Origin: Chitinophaga tropicalis
GTDB lineage: Bacteria > Bacteroidota > Bacteroidia > Chitinophagales > Chitinophagaceae
Reading direction: 5' to 3'
DNA length: 64,000 nt
Assembly: GCF_009758205.1 (NCBI RefSeq)
Contig: NZ_WRXN01000004.1
Coordinates: 489,685 to 553,684, forward strand
A model generated the notes under the pieces. It was given only the letters and a program-made list of their open reading frames with translations. It searched no databases and was not told where the DNA came from. How positions within the stretch are numbered: position 1 is the first letter of the stretch; each line of letters starts with the position of its first letter. Positions 25,787-35,226 of the stretch are shown piece after piece. A program made the translations under genes and the position numbers.

Positions 25787-27307
25787 ATGAAAGCTAAACT
25801 CCTCCTATTTGTTATCCTGTCAACAATATTTATCAGTAAGGTACAAGCACAGGATACAGTTCTAAAAGTACTCACTATCAGCAAACTTGATTCAATAAAC
25901 TCAACCATCTTAAAAGAGAAACGATTTTTGCAAGTCTTCCTGCCTCAAAGTTATAAACCAGGGAGTACTCATAAATATGATGTGATGTATGTACTTGATG
26001 GAGGTAACTGGAATACCGGCTTAATTACAAAAGTACAGCAATTTTTAGAAGGCGAGAGCTACATGCCTCCAACTATAATTGTCAGCGTACTGGGTATAGA
26101 CCGTACCAAAGATCTCACTCCTACACACCTGGATGACTGGAAAAATTCAGGAGGAGCAGCAAATTTCCTCAGTTTCATTAAAGATGAACTGATACCTTAC
26201 ATTAATAAAGAATACCCCTCTAACGGAGATAATACGCTATGGGGGCATTCACTTGGCGGACTATTTGTTATAAATGCCCTGCTGAATGAACCTAAAACCT
26301 TTAAAACATACATTGCTGTCGACCCCAGTCTCTGGTGGGGCAATGAGTATATTCAAAAGATCGCCCCCGGCAAGTTACCCGCATTAGCCGGTTCCAATAT
26401 TACACTATTCATAAGTGGCAGGGAAGGTAAAGACGGAGAAGGCATGAAGATCGCTTCTATGGATAGCATCCTTAACAAAATGGCGCCCGCAGGACTAGCC
26501 TGGAAACATATTAATTATGCCGATGAAACACATAGCTCAATAAGGCTAAAAAGCATTTACGACGGTTTGAAATTTGCCTATGGATGGCGTAACGGCCAGA
26601 TTGAATTTCATCCTATGAACGGCCTCGTTTTAAAAAACAAGCCTCTCAAAGTATGGTACTTTGGCGATACCACTAAAACTCACTACACCCTGGACGGTAC
26701 CGAACCAACTGCCTCCTCTTCAGCAATACAATCTGAGATCAGTATAACTGATGCGACAAAACTTACCATAAAACAGTTCACCAACCGGGCACGTTACGAT
26801 AAGATCAAAACCGGAGATTTTAAAGTAACCAAAGCTTTACAATCTGGTTCCAGGCAAAAGAATATACAACCCGGCGGCTTTCATTATGCCTATTATGAAG
26901 GTGAATGGGATAGCACCACGAACTTCAGGAATCTGAAACCACAGCAGGAAGGAATAACCGGAGCCGATTTTGACATAGATAAGCTACCACGGAAAAATAA
27001 GTACGCGCTGGTCATTGACGGATTGCTGGAAGCCAAAGAAGACGGATATTATATTTTTATCCTGGATGCCGACAAAGGTTCGAAACTGTACCTTGATAAC
27101 CAGTTACTGATACAATGGGAAGGCTGGTACACCAACCGGACGTATTCATACATATTACCCCTGGAAAAAGGATTTCATCCCATTAAACTGGAATACCTGC
27201 ATAAAAATGAAGACTTTAAATTAAGGTTATCATACCTTACCCCAGGTACCCTGGAGACCAAAGATCCGATCGTGATCCCTCCTGCCCTGCAATATAGTCA
27301 ACGTTAG
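25787..27307 (+). CDS. Secreted esterase with chitobiase-like and PA14 domains
   Basis: A 506-residue exported protein. Signal peptide (ending SKVQAQD), then an esterase-D/CE1-type alpha/beta hydrolase (about 40-285) with YDVMYVLDGGNW, nucleophile Ser155 in GHSLGG, an acid in the ISGREGKDGEG region and a His in ETHSSIRL. Next a short Ig-like Fn3/chitobiase C-terminal-type domain (about 290-350, HYTLDGTEPT), and a C-terminal PA14 domain (about 370-500, ALVIDGLLEAKEDGYYIFIL, GSKLYLDNQLLIQWEGW, FHPIKLEYL), often a glycan-binding module. Acetyl-xylan or feruloyl esterase activity would fit the nearby GH11 and GH5 genes, but ferri-siderophore-type or other ester substrates remain possible. Faces the cupin gene. 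Confidence 0.87.
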   Translation: MKAKLLLFVILSTIFISKVQAQDTVLKVLTISKLDSINSTILKEKRFLQVFLPQSYKPGSTHKYDVMYVLDGGNWNTGLITKVQQFLEGESYMPPTIIVSVLGIDRTKDLTPTHLDDWKNSGGAANFLSFIKDELIPYINKEYPSNGDNTLWGHSLGGLFVINALLNEPKTFKTYIAVDPSLWWGNEYIQKIAPGKLPALAGSNITLFISGREGKDGEGMKIASMDSILNKMAPAGLAWKHINYADETHSSIRLKSIYDGLKFAYGWRNGQIEFHPMNGLVLKNKPLKVWYFGDTTKTHYTLDGTEPTASSSAIQSEISITDATKLTIKQFTNRARYDKIKTGDFKVTKALQSGSRQKNIQPGGFHYAYYEGEWDSTTNFRNLKPQQEGITGADFDIDKLPRKNKYALVIDGLLEAKEDGYYIFILDADKGSKLYLDNQLLIQWEGWYTNRTYSYILPLEKGFHPIKLEYLHKNEDFKLRLSYLTPGTLETKDPIVIPPALQYSQR

Positions 27308-27327
27308 GACCCGGTTTGATAAGTTTA

Positions 27328-27365
27328 TAATGCGGAACATTATCCATTAATAGTGTCCCGCATTA
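27328..27365. terminator. Shared hairpin between convergent genes
   Basis: Arms 27328-27339 and 27354-27365 pair with a single mismatch (TAATGCGG against CCGCATTA) around a 14-nt loop. It fills the gap between the convergent esterase and cupin genes and ends 1 bp before the cupin stop codon, so it may stop both transcripts. Confidence 0.6.
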
Positions 27366-27366
27366 A

Positions 27367-27816
27367 TTATTTAGCGTCAGGTGTCTTTTCTGTCTTCCAT
27401 TTAATAACATGGTATACCGCTTTAGTAGTACCTACATTTCTGATACCATGTAATTGATTGGATGCCTGGAAAATGACAGAACCCGGGCCAACACGTTTCG
27501 TGATCCCATTTACGGTCGATTCGACCATTCCCTCTTTAACGATGATCAGCTCTTCGTCAGGGTGCTGATGCGGCGGATGCGGCGCTTCTCCCGGATTCAA
27601 CGTAGTTACATGCAGCTCCAGCTCATTTAAGGTCAACGTAGATGACTGAAAGAACTGGCGTTTCTCTCCTGTTTTAGTACGTTCCTCCCTGATGTCGTTC
27701 CAGTCATATATAGCAGATGTCAAGGGAGGCTGCTGGGCTTTGCGGGCAACAATGGCGATTGGTATGCACATTATCAGTGCAGTTATACAAATGAGCGTTA
27801 TTTCCCGTTTTGTCAT
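27367..27816 (-). CDS. Membrane-anchored cupin domain protein
   Basis: A 149-residue protein with an N-terminal hydrophobic segment (about 6-24, LICITALIMCIPIAIVA), probably a signal anchor or signal peptide, and one cupin_2 barrel (about 55-140). Metal-ligand motif 1 is present as HPPHQHPDEELIIVKEG and motif 2 as PGSVIFQASNQLHGIRN, so the two His, the Glu and the later His expected for metal binding are all there. Close forms occur next to sugar genes as exported cupins of unknown role. It may act on or sense a small molecule in the periplasm; no activity can be named. Confidence 0.82.
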   Translation of the reverse strand: MTKREITLICITALIMCIPIAIVARKAQQPPLTSAIYDWNDIREERTKTGEKRQFFQSSTLTLNELELHVTTLNPGEAPHPPHQHPDEELIIVKEGMVESTVNGITKRVGPGSVIFQASNQLHGIRNVGTTKAVYHVIKWKTEKTPDAK

Positions 27817-28175
27817 TGTATATGGTTTAAGTAAGATAATTTACAAAACAAATTGTTGAAAATGGGATTAATATTCTGACCGGAGAATTACCTTCTGTAA
27901 ACCAGCGCATTCGTCGCCATTAATTGTCAATTAGACATCAAAATTCACACACTCGAAGAACATCCCCAAAAACAGGTCACTTTTGTACAAAAAAAAGAGC
28001 GTATCCCCTATACATTCGCAGCGTTCATAAAATATGATTTTACCCCCTTTTTTAAACGAATTACCCCTGTTTTCACTATCCCTGGAGAGTTATTTTTGTA
28101 AGTGTCTCTATAAAACTGAGTTCAAAAATTCGGGGGCCTACCATTCATTTTAATTTATTTAAACAGATTCTCGTT
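27817..28175. other. Divergent intergenic region upstream of third SusC
   Basis: A 359-bp A+T-rich stretch between the divergent cupin (minus) and SusC (plus) genes. It has a 13-bp inverted repeat TAATTGTCAATTA at 27921-27933 that may be an operator, and a candidate promoter at 28091-28098 for SusC. No gene of convincing size is seen. Confidence 0.5.
28091..28098 (+). promoter_or_regulatory. Candidate -7 promoter box for the third SusC/SusD locus
   Basis: TATTTTTG fits the TAnnTTTG consensus of Bacteroidota promoters. A TTTT sequence at about 28070-28073, 17 bp upstream, could be a degenerate -33 element. The predicted leader of about 70 nt before the SusC start at 28176 is typical for SusC genes. 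Confidence 0.45.
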
Positions 28176-31100
28176 ATGAAAAGATTCCTAACCATCTTTC
28201 TTTTCCTATTTCCGTCCGTTACACTTTTTGCCCAGCAATCGAAGATCACGGGCAAGGTAGCTTCCGGCGCGGACCCATTACCGGGGGTAACGGTGCGGGT
28301 AAAACACACCAACCAGGGTACTGTCACAGATAAGAACGGGCAGTTCACCCTTATGGCGGGTATCGGCGATACCCTTGTATTCAATCATATCTCTTTTCTT
28401 ACACGGGAGCTGGTGGCAAGCGGCAATGGCCCGATGAATGTATCGCTCGTATCTAACAGCCAGAACGTGAATGAGGTCGTGGTGGTAGGTTATGGTACAC
28501 AAAAGAAAGCGAATTTAACTGGTTCGGTTGGCGTTGTTAAAATGGAGGATATGGAGAGCCGGCCATTGACAAATCCTGGTCAGGCGTTACAGGGTACTGT
28601 TGCCGGCGTATATGCGTTACAAAGCTCCGGGAAGCCCGGTGACGATGGTGCAGTAATTGACATTCGCGGCGTAGGCACGTTTGGTAATAATAGTCCCCTG
28701 ATATTAATTGATGGGTTTCCGGGAAACATAAATGATGTCAATGCCAATGACATCCAATCCATATCCGTATTAAAAGATGCAGCTTCAGCTTCTATTTACG
28801 GTAACAGGGCCGCCAACGGCGTAGTCCTGATCACGACCAAAAGGGGCTCGGCAAGTAAACTGCGGGTAAATTATACGGCCTTTTATGGCTCACAAAGCCC
28901 TACCAGGCTACCACATGTTCTGAACGCTGTGGACTATACAACACTTTATAATGAGGCATCCATAAATTCCGGCGGGACAGCCAAATATGCAGACTCTATT
29001 ATTCAAAAGTACGCAGCGAATAATGACCTGATGTATCCTGATATCAATTATTTCAAAGTGTACTATGGCAATGCCAATATTCAGAATCACCGGGTAAGCA
29101 TTTCAGGGGGAAACGACAATGTAAACTATGCGTTTATGCTTGGCCGCCTGAACCAGGACGGTATCCTTGTAGGGACCAACTATAAGAAGACTGACTTCAG
29201 GTCAAATATTGACGCCTATTTCCTGAAGAATAAAAGGCTCAGGTTTTCAGGAAAGTTAGCCGGAAATCTTGGTGTGAAAAATGAGCCAACAGACCTGTGG
29301 AACGCGGAATGGTATGCAACGCTTGCACCGATACACCCTTTACGCAACGCTGCCGGTCAATGGGTATCTGTTAACGGAGAGCGGAACTATTACGGTGAAA
29401 TTAAAGAAGGCAGTACTGCGCTGACAAAACGATATAACTTTAACGGGCAGGTAGAAGCCGAATATAAGATCTTAAACGGTCTGAGCGCTCAGGTCACTTA
29501 CGGGTATAATGTAATGACTTCAAAAGCAAATGCATTTCATGCAAATGTGACCCTGTATAATGAAAGCGGCACTACAACCAACCTGGTCTCCAATTTAAAT
29601 GTTACCAATGAGACAGACGTTCAAACCCTGCTGACCTCATTGTTAAAGTACAACAAAGTGCTTGGTAAACATGAAGTTAACTTACTGGGTGGTTATTCTG
29701 AAGAAGAGTTTACCTATGATTGGGAAAGCGCTTACCGTTCAGGATTTGTTAATAACACACAACGTGTGCTTAATCTTGGAGATCCTTCTACCCAAACAAA
29801 CAATGCGGGCAGTTATGACCTTGGATTACGCTCTTATTTTGCGCGGTTGAATTATGCTTTTGACGGGAAGTACCTGTTTGAAGCAAACATCAGAAGGGAT
29901 GGTTCATCCAGGTTTGCAAAAGCGCACCGGTGGGGAACATTTCCTTCTTTCTCTGCAGGCTGGGTATTATCAAAGGAGAGATTTATGGAAAGCCTGACCT
30001 GGCTTGACCTGCTTAAACTCCGTGCATCATGGGGCAGATTAGGCAATCAGAACATAAACAATTATTATAACGGAAGCGACATCCTGTCATCCGGACAGAA
30101 CTACTCACTTGGTGGTACATTGTATTCCGGTGTGGCTGTTACTTCTATGACCAATAAAAATCTGACCTGGGAAACTGCACAGCAACTTGACCTGGGTATT
30201 GACCTCTTCCTGAAGAAAAACTTTGAGATCACTGCCGATTATTTCGACAAGAGAACAAAGGACTTACTACTGACCCAGTCTATACCGCTTACAATGGCTC
30301 AATCTGCACCATATGCAAATGCGGGTGAGGTACAGAATAAGGGTATTGAAGCTGCGGTAACCTACAGAACCACCTTTTCCAACGGGTTCAAGCTAAGAGC
30401 AACAGTAAACGCTTCCCATATTATAAATAAGATAACAAGAATGGATGTTGCCGAACAGCTCACTTCACCTAAAGCTATTAAGACCGGCGCGGCCATCAAT
30501 TCATTCTACGGTTATAAAATGGATGGAATATACCAGATATCGGATTTCACCTGGCAAAATAACAGCGATCCGTCAATACCTCATGCAAGCCGTGCCTATA
30601 CACTTAAGCCTGACGTGGTACAGGTTTCCAACTATACAGCACAACCTGGTGATATCAAGTATAAGGACCTGAACGGAGATCATGTGGTTGACATGAATAA
30701 TGACCGTACAATAATAGGAAATCAGTTCCCTAAGCTGACTTATGGATTCAATCTTAATATGGAATGGAAAGGGTTTGACCTTGGTATGTTCTTACAAGGC
30801 GTTCAGGGCATGCAGGGATATACTTACTATGAAATTGCCACTCCATTCAGCGGGTTTGCAAATATGGGCGACTGGTGGCTTAAACGATGGACACCTGATA
30901 ATCCATCCAATACCCTGCCACGGTTGACCTTAGATGGCGCACGTAATAATATTCATTCCTCTTTTTACATGGAGAATGCTTCGTATCTGCGTATGAAAAA
31001 TATTGAGCTGGGCTATTCTGTAAGTCCGAAAATTCTTTCCAGGGCAGGTATCAGTACACTCAGGATCTATGGAAATGTGCAAAATGCCTTCACGATCACG

Positions 31101-31202
31101 AAATTCAAAGGTTTTGATCCTGAGCAAACAGTTGATCAGACCAGGGCCCAGGCTTTTCCGCAGGTTCGTATAATGACGATGGGTGCAAGTGTTAACTTTT
31201 AA
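28176..31202 (+). CDS. SusC/RagA family TonB-dependent transporter
   Basis: A 1008-residue outer-membrane transporter. Signal peptide (FLFLFPSVTLFAQQ), carboxypeptidase-like domain (about 22-100, ITGKVASGADPLPGVTVRVK, DKNGQFTLMAG), SusC signature NEVVVVGYGTQKKANLTGSV, plug (QALQGTVAGVYALQSSGKPG, PLILIDGFPGN, IQSISVLKDAASASIYGNRA) and barrel ending IMTMGASVNF. No STN domain. The SusD gene starts 11 bp after its stop. Unlike the other two pairs, no hybrid regulator or sigma/FecR genes are adjacent; control must come from elsewhere or from one of the AraC genes. Likely substrate is a xylan-type oligosaccharide, inferred from GH5, GH11 and esterase genes nearby. Confidence 0.95.
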   Translation: MKRFLTIFLFLFPSVTLFAQQSKITGKVASGADPLPGVTVRVKHTNQGTVTDKNGQFTLMAGIGDTLVFNHISFLTRELVASGNGPMNVSLVSNSQNVNEVVVVGYGTQKKANLTGSVGVVKMEDMESRPLTNPGQALQGTVAGVYALQSSGKPGDDGAVIDIRGVGTFGNNSPLILIDGFPGNINDVNANDIQSISVLKDAASASIYGNRAANGVVLITTKRGSASKLRVNYTAFYGSQSPTRLPHVLNAVDYTTLYNEASINSGGTAKYADSIIQKYAANNDLMYPDINYFKVYYGNANIQNHRVSISGGNDNVNYAFMLGRLNQDGILVGTNYKKTDFRSNIDAYFLKNKRLRFSGKLAGNLGVKNEPTDLWNAEWYATLAPIHPLRNAAGQWVSVNGERNYYGEIKEGSTALTKRYNFNGQVEAEYKILNGLSAQVTYGYNVMTSKANAFHANVTLYNESGTTTNLVSNLNVTNETDVQTLLTSLLKYNKVLGKHEVNLLGGYSEEEFTYDWESAYRSGFVNNTQRVLNLGDPSTQTNNAGSYDLGLRSYFARLNYAFDGKYLFEANIRRDGSSRFAKAHRWGTFPSFSAGWVLSKERFMESLTWLDLLKLRASWGRLGNQNINNYYNGSDILSSGQNYSLGGTLYSGVAVTSMTNKNLTWETAQQLDLGIDLFLKKNFEITADYFDKRTKDLLLTQSIPLTMAQSAPYANAGEVQNKGIEAAVTYRTTFSNGFKLRATVNASHIINKITRMDVAEQLTSPKAIKTGAAINSFYGYKMDGIYQISDFTWQNNSDPSIPHASRAYTLKPDVVQVSNYTAQPGDIKYKDLNGDHVVDMNNDRTIIGNQFPKLTYGFNLNMEWKGFDLGMFLQGVQGMQGYTYYEIATPFSGFANMGDWWLKRWTPDNPSNTLPRLTLDGARNNIHSSFYMENASYLRMKNIELGYSVSPKILSRAGISTLRIYGNVQNAFTITKFKGFDPEQTVDQTRAQAFPQVRIMTMGASVNF

Positions 31203-31213
31203 AAGAGCAGTTC

Positions 31214-32767
31214 ATGAAAAACATACATAAAATAATTCTTTTCTTCTTTGCATTGTCTTTGTTTGGTTGTTCGAAAGATCTTCTTGATAAAACGCCGAAA
31301 GACAGGCTCTCTCCCTCTACTTTCTTTCAAAATGAGTCGCAATGTAAGCAGGCACTGATAGGCATTTATAATGCCATTCAGCCTAATGCAACACCTTCTC
31401 ATTTTTACCAGTTCGATTATATGTCTGATAACGGTTACTGCCAGGATTCATGGCAGGGATCAAGAGAGGTAGGTGAATGGCTCACCAACGCTTCCAGCTG
31501 GGCGCCATATGCCAAATGGACGATGGACTTTACAATTATCTCCAGGGCAAACGAATTCCTCCAGGACATCAGCAATGCAACCGTAAGTGAAACAGTTAAG
31601 ACGCAAATGTCCGCCGAAGCCAAATTCTTAAGAGGTTACGCTTATGCTGACCTGATCACATATTTCGGAGATGTGCCGCTTATTACGAAGGTCCTGGCAT
31701 TGTCAGAGTCTTATGTATCAAGAACCGCTAAAAGCGATGTGCTTACCCAGATCCTTGCAGACTTTAATGATGCTGCTACTAATCTTCCTGTTTCCTATTC
31801 CGGAACAGATGTAGGACGCGCCACAAAAGGGGCAGCTCTTGCTTATAAGGCAAAAGTCCTGTTATATAACCAAAAATGGGCGGAAGCTGCACAGGCAGCA
31901 CAGGATGTTATTGATCTGGGAGCATATAGTTTATATACAGACTATGGAAGCATGTTCGACGAGGCTCATGAAAATAATGTTGAAGTTATTTTTGACATCC
32001 AGTATATTCCTACAACGCAGGCACAGCCATGGCCTTCTTCTGCTTTATCTCTCAGCAGCTGGCCTACAGCAAATGTTACAGCAGACCTGATCAATTCCTA
32101 TTACATGACGAACGGGTTGCCAATTACAGATGCAAATTCAGGCTATAACGCTCAGGACCCTTTTAAGAACCGTGATCCGCGACTGGCTGCATCAGTGGTA
32201 TTGCCTGGTTCATCGTTCGGGTCATCTACATTCATCCCTTCCCTTGACCAGGTGCCTTGTGGTGCACGGCCGCGTAAGTATGCCGCTCTGGGCATTGCAG
32301 ATGTCAATAACTGCTCTCTTAACACGATCCTGATGCGTTATGCAGATATTTACCTGATGCGTGCAGAAGCGCTTATTGAATCCGGAAGTACAGACCAGGA
32401 GATATATACTTTGATCGATAAAGTAAGAGCCAGGGTAAATATGCCGACAGTAGAGTCTGTTGAAGGTGTGGGTTTAACGCAGGCGCAGCTCCGGGCTATT
32501 GTGCGTCACGAAAGAAGAGTAGAGTTTTACAACGAAGGAACACGCTATGCTGATATGTTCAGATGGCAGGATGTATCTCTTGTGCACGATGTATATGGCT
32601 ATGATAAAGCATTATTATCAGATCCTTCAAGCCCTGCAACATGGACCTTTAAGCAAATAAAGGTGGAGACAAGAACTTTTGACGCTACAAAGGGATGGTT
32701 GTGGCCCGTTCCTCAAGGCGATATAGACATCAATAAAAATTTACTTCCGAATAATCCGGGCTATTAA
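31214..32767 (+). CDS. SusD/RagB family nutrient-binding lipoprotein
   Basis: A 517-residue SusD homologue paired with the preceding SusC. Lipobox LSLFGC then SKDLLDKTPKDRLSPSTFFQ, the classical SusD start. N-terminal TPR-type element EAKFLRGYAYADLITYFGDV; C-terminal elements ILMRYADIYLMRAEALIESG, IDKVRARVNMP, IVRHERRVEFYNEGTRYAD, and the ending WPVPQGDIDINKNLLPNNPG. It would bind oligosaccharides on the surface and lid the SusC channel. A hairpin (32800-32825) lies between this gene and the GH5 gene. Confidence 0.95.
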   Translation: MKNIHKIILFFFALSLFGCSKDLLDKTPKDRLSPSTFFQNESQCKQALIGIYNAIQPNATPSHFYQFDYMSDNGYCQDSWQGSREVGEWLTNASSWAPYAKWTMDFTIISRANEFLQDISNATVSETVKTQMSAEAKFLRGYAYADLITYFGDVPLITKVLALSESYVSRTAKSDVLTQILADFNDAATNLPVSYSGTDVGRATKGAALAYKAKVLLYNQKWAEAAQAAQDVIDLGAYSLYTDYGSMFDEAHENNVEVIFDIQYIPTTQAQPWPSSALSLSSWPTANVTADLINSYYMTNGLPITDANSGYNAQDPFKNRDPRLAASVVLPGSSFGSSTFIPSLDQVPCGARPRKYAALGIADVNNCSLNTILMRYADIYLMRAEALIESGSTDQEIYTLIDKVRARVNMPTVESVEGVGLTQAQLRAIVRHERRVEFYNEGTRYADMFRWQDVSLVHDVYGYDKALLSDPSSPATWTFKQIKVETRTFDATKGWLWPVPQGDIDINKNLLPNNPGY

Positions 32768-32799
32768 CACGCCTGATGTCATGTTAGTTAACTCCAGGT

Positions 32800-32825
32800 G
32801 ATCCGGGGTCTGAAAGCCCCGGATC
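32800..32825 (+). terminator. Hairpin between SusD and GH5-ricin genes
   Basis: GATCCGGGG (32800-32808) and CCCCGGATC (32817-32825) form a 9-bp G+C-rich stem with an 8-nt loop, 33 bp after the SusD stop and 58 bp before the GH5 start. There is no T tract. Hairpins in this position in Sus-type operons often reduce read-through or protect the SusC/SusD mRNA, giving more transporter than enzyme. Confidence 0.55.
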
Positions 32826-32882
32826 ATTCTACAGGCAGTTTGTTCCGTATGAATTTAATCATCAAACCCAAATATCTCCGTT

Positions 32883-34349
32883 ATGAAAAGAAACCCTCTA
32901 ATCCAGCTCATTTGTTTGCTGATCTTCTTATCCGGTTGTTCCAAAAAGGAAACGGATATAGAAAAGATCCAGGCTAAATCACTTACCGCACTGGCTACCA
33001 GTACCCCCACTAATACGAATAGCCTGCGGGGAATTAACTGGGCTGATCCTAATGGCAATGAAGCTCCTTCAAGGGTTGTTACACCGAGCGGGTTATCATC
33101 AACCATAACAGCAACGGATGCAGCAGCTGTGGGAAAACGTATTGCCGATTCTTTAAAGGCGGCCGGTGGCACGACCATACGAATGCCTATTACGCCGTCA
33201 ACTGCCAGCAGCGCGTCTTACTGGCCTGTATACCAGGCGGCCATTAATGCGATAGTAGCGGAAAACTGTAATGTTATCCTGTGCTATTGGCCTGACGGGG
33301 TGCATCATGTACCTGACACTACTCAATGGTATACGATGTGGAAAAAAGTAGATACGGTTTATAAAAACAATGGTTCCGTACTTTATGAACCGATCAATGA
33401 ACCTGTAGATTATTCCGGCACTGATCTCTGCAATCTTTATGCAAACTTCTTAAATCAGCTTAGCCCTGCTTCCTGGAAATGTATTTTAGATGGTACAGGG
33501 TATGCAGGAGAAGTGATCACAGTAGGTAATGACAGCCGGTTAACCAATCAATATCTTGGACTTCATTGTTACTGGTGGTTTTATGGGTCCTATAATGTAT
33601 GGTCAAGTTACTATAACATAGTATCAGGTAAAGTGGGATCATACGCTTCAAGAACGGTGATAACGGAAGTAGGCATTGAAACGTTCCGTCATGTCAGCTT
33701 CTGGTGGCAGTGGGATACAGGGGTATATGAAGACCAGGCATTCCTGACAGGGTCCCTGGCTTATTCAAAAGACAATCAGATAGGAACTATTGCCTGGTCG
33801 GGCGTAAATGACATTGACACATATCGCTGGTTTTCGGCCAACAATAATCTTGTGGAAGTGAATCCGGGTTGTGCCAATATGTTCAGATGGTCATGGGGGC
33901 TTACTGCTTCCCCCAAATGGCAGGGACCAATCTCTGATGGAAGATTTAAACTGCAGAACCGGGCAAGCGGCCTTATGCTGGATAACCTTGGAAGTACAAC
34001 GGATGGGGCCAGTGTAGCTCAATGGCAGGATGGAACAAGCTCCAATCAGCAATGGAACGTAAGCTATTCTGCAGGCTATTATACATTGAGTTGCGCTACC
34101 GGGAAAAATTGCCTTGATGTAGGCAGCAATACTGCTGATGGTTCGGCTGTTCAACAAAAAGCTTTAAGTTTTTCCAATAACACCCAGCGCTGGACATTTG
34201 TTTCTACCGGTGATGGTTATTATAAAGTGGTTAACCTCACCACAGGTAAATGCCTTGATACCGGCGGACAAACTACCAACGGTTCATCAATGCAGCAATG
34301 GTATAGCAATTCAAGTTATAACCAGCAGTGGAAATTCATTCAGTTATAA
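32883..34349 (+). CDS. GH5-like glycosidase lipoprotein with ricin-type CBM13 domain
   Basis: A 488-residue lipoprotein. Lipobox FLSGC then SKKETD. The catalytic part (about 48-340) is a GH5-like barrel: NSLRGINWADPNGNEAPSRV, TTIRMPITP, NVILCYWPDGVHHVPD, acid/base Glu173 in EPINEP, GLHCYWWF, nucleophile Glu262 in VITEVGIE, and GTIAWSGVNDID. The C-terminal part (about 355-488) is a ricin-type beta-trefoil with three repeats, each with a Q-x-W motif (NQQWNVSYS, TQRWTFVS, NQQWKFIQL) that marks CBM13-type sugar binding. The exact GH5 subfamily and substrate are unclear; xylan or mannan-type glycans are possible. It ends in a strong hairpin facing the FGE-fold gene. Confidence 0.87.
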   Translation: MKRNPLIQLICLLIFLSGCSKKETDIEKIQAKSLTALATSTPTNTNSLRGINWADPNGNEAPSRVVTPSGLSSTITATDAAAVGKRIADSLKAAGGTTIRMPITPSTASSASYWPVYQAAINAIVAENCNVILCYWPDGVHHVPDTTQWYTMWKKVDTVYKNNGSVLYEPINEPVDYSGTDLCNLYANFLNQLSPASWKCILDGTGYAGEVITVGNDSRLTNQYLGLHCYWWFYGSYNVWSSYYNIVSGKVGSYASRTVITEVGIETFRHVSFWWQWDTGVYEDQAFLTGSLAYSKDNQIGTIAWSGVNDIDTYRWFSANNNLVEVNPGCANMFRWSWGLTASPKWQGPISDGRFKLQNRASGLMLDNLGSTTDGASVAQWQDGTSSNQQWNVSYSAGYYTLSCATGKNCLDVGSNTADGSAVQQKALSFSNNTQRWTFVSTGDGYYKVVNLTTGKCLDTGGQTTNGSSMQQWYSNSSYNQQWKFIQL

Positions 34350-34370
34350 CAAAACCTCATAAGATCAGAT

Positions 34371-34413
34371 ATCATTAAGGAATGGGCAGACAACCTGCCC
34401 ATTCCTTAATGAT
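34371..34413. terminator. Strong bidirectional terminator hairpin
   Basis: Arms 34371-34389 and 34395-34413 are perfect 19-bp inverted copies (ATCATTAAGGAATGGGCAG) with a 5-nt loop. It lies between the convergent GH5-ricin and FGE-fold genes, ending 1 bp before the latter's stop codon. Confidence 0.85.
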
Positions 34414-34414
34414 A

Positions 34415-35206
34415 TTAATTGCCATTGCGACATATACGAAAGCCCTGATCGGGGCCTTTGCCATTTGCTTCGTAGCTGGCCCGGAAAGACAACCTGCAGC
34501 AGAAATCGGCACCGATCCAGCCACCGCCCTTCCATATCCGCCCCTGTGGGCTATCCGTTCCTTCAGGCTCGTACCAATCCCAGCACCATTCCCTTACATT
34601 GCCAGACATATCATAAAGACCAAGCTCGTTCGGGGCTTTACCGCCAACAGGTCTTGTTCTGTTATTGTTTTCTACTAACGCAGGCCAGGACCAGGTCCCT
34701 GCCAGGTATTTATCTCCGGCATTTTTCCAGTACCATGCTGTTTCATCTATATTATTACTTCCGCTGTATGTGTAGCCTTTGCTGTTCCTGCCTCCGCCTG
34801 CAGCATACTCCCACTCTGCCTCTGTGGGCAGCCGGTAGCCATTGGCTTCTGTATTGACCGTTACAGTCCATTTTACATCATCTAGAGCATTCGTATTATC
34901 CGGGTCTTTTTTATCCTTGTATATATTGTAATATGGAGATAACCCTTCTTTTGCGCTCCTTTTGTTACAGTATTCGATGCAATCATACCAGCTTATTGTT
35001 TCTACCGGGAAATTGCTGCCTTTGAATGCTGAAGGATTGTTTCCCATTACTTCGATCCACTCTTTCTGAGTCACTTCGTATATGCCGATATAAAAGTCAG
35101 GTATTGTTCCGCCTTTTACCAATACAAGGTTATCAGGCGCTTTCTGCGAACAGGAGCTGGCAATAACCATGACTGCTGTTAAAACTAAGATCAGTAGCTT
35201 GCTCAT
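34415..35206 (-). CDS. FGE/SUMF1-fold lipoprotein
   Basis: A lipoprotein of 263 residues from the ATG at 35206; an AGGAG sequence (minus strand of 35216-35220) about 9 nt upstream supports this start over an upstream ATG at 35233 that would overlap the xylanase gene. Lipobox region VIASSC then SQKAPD. The rest is a formylglycine-generating-enzyme-type (C-type-lectin-like) domain: MVIGIYEVTQKEW-type start YIGIYEVTQKEW, NFPVETISWYDCIEYCNKRS, NGYRLPTEAEWEYAAGGG, LGLYDMSGNVREWCWDWYE, KGGGWIGADFCCRLSFR, GFRICRNGN. No sulfatase is nearby, so sulfatase activation is unlikely; many such proteins have unknown roles. It is 20 bp after the GH11 gene and surely co-transcribed with it. Confidence 0.87.
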   Translation of the reverse strand: MSKLLILVLTAVMVIASSCSQKAPDNLVLVKGGTIPDFYIGIYEVTQKEWIEVMGNNPSAFKGSNFPVETISWYDCIEYCNKRSAKEGLSPYYNIYKDKKDPDNTNALDDVKWTVTVNTEANGYRLPTEAEWEYAAGGGRNSKGYTYSGSNNIDETAWYWKNAGDKYLAGTWSWPALVENNNRTRPVGGKAPNELGLYDMSGNVREWCWDWYEPEGTDSPQGRIWKGGGWIGADFCCRLSFRASYEANGKGPDQGFRICRNGN

Positions 35207-35226
35207 TGAAACGGGCTCCTTTACTA

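Noticed and set aside
34415..35206. FGE-fold C-terminus resembling a variable protein of a diversity-generating retroelement
   Set aside because: No reverse transcriptase gene and no template repeat of the C-terminal segment are seen anywhere in the window.
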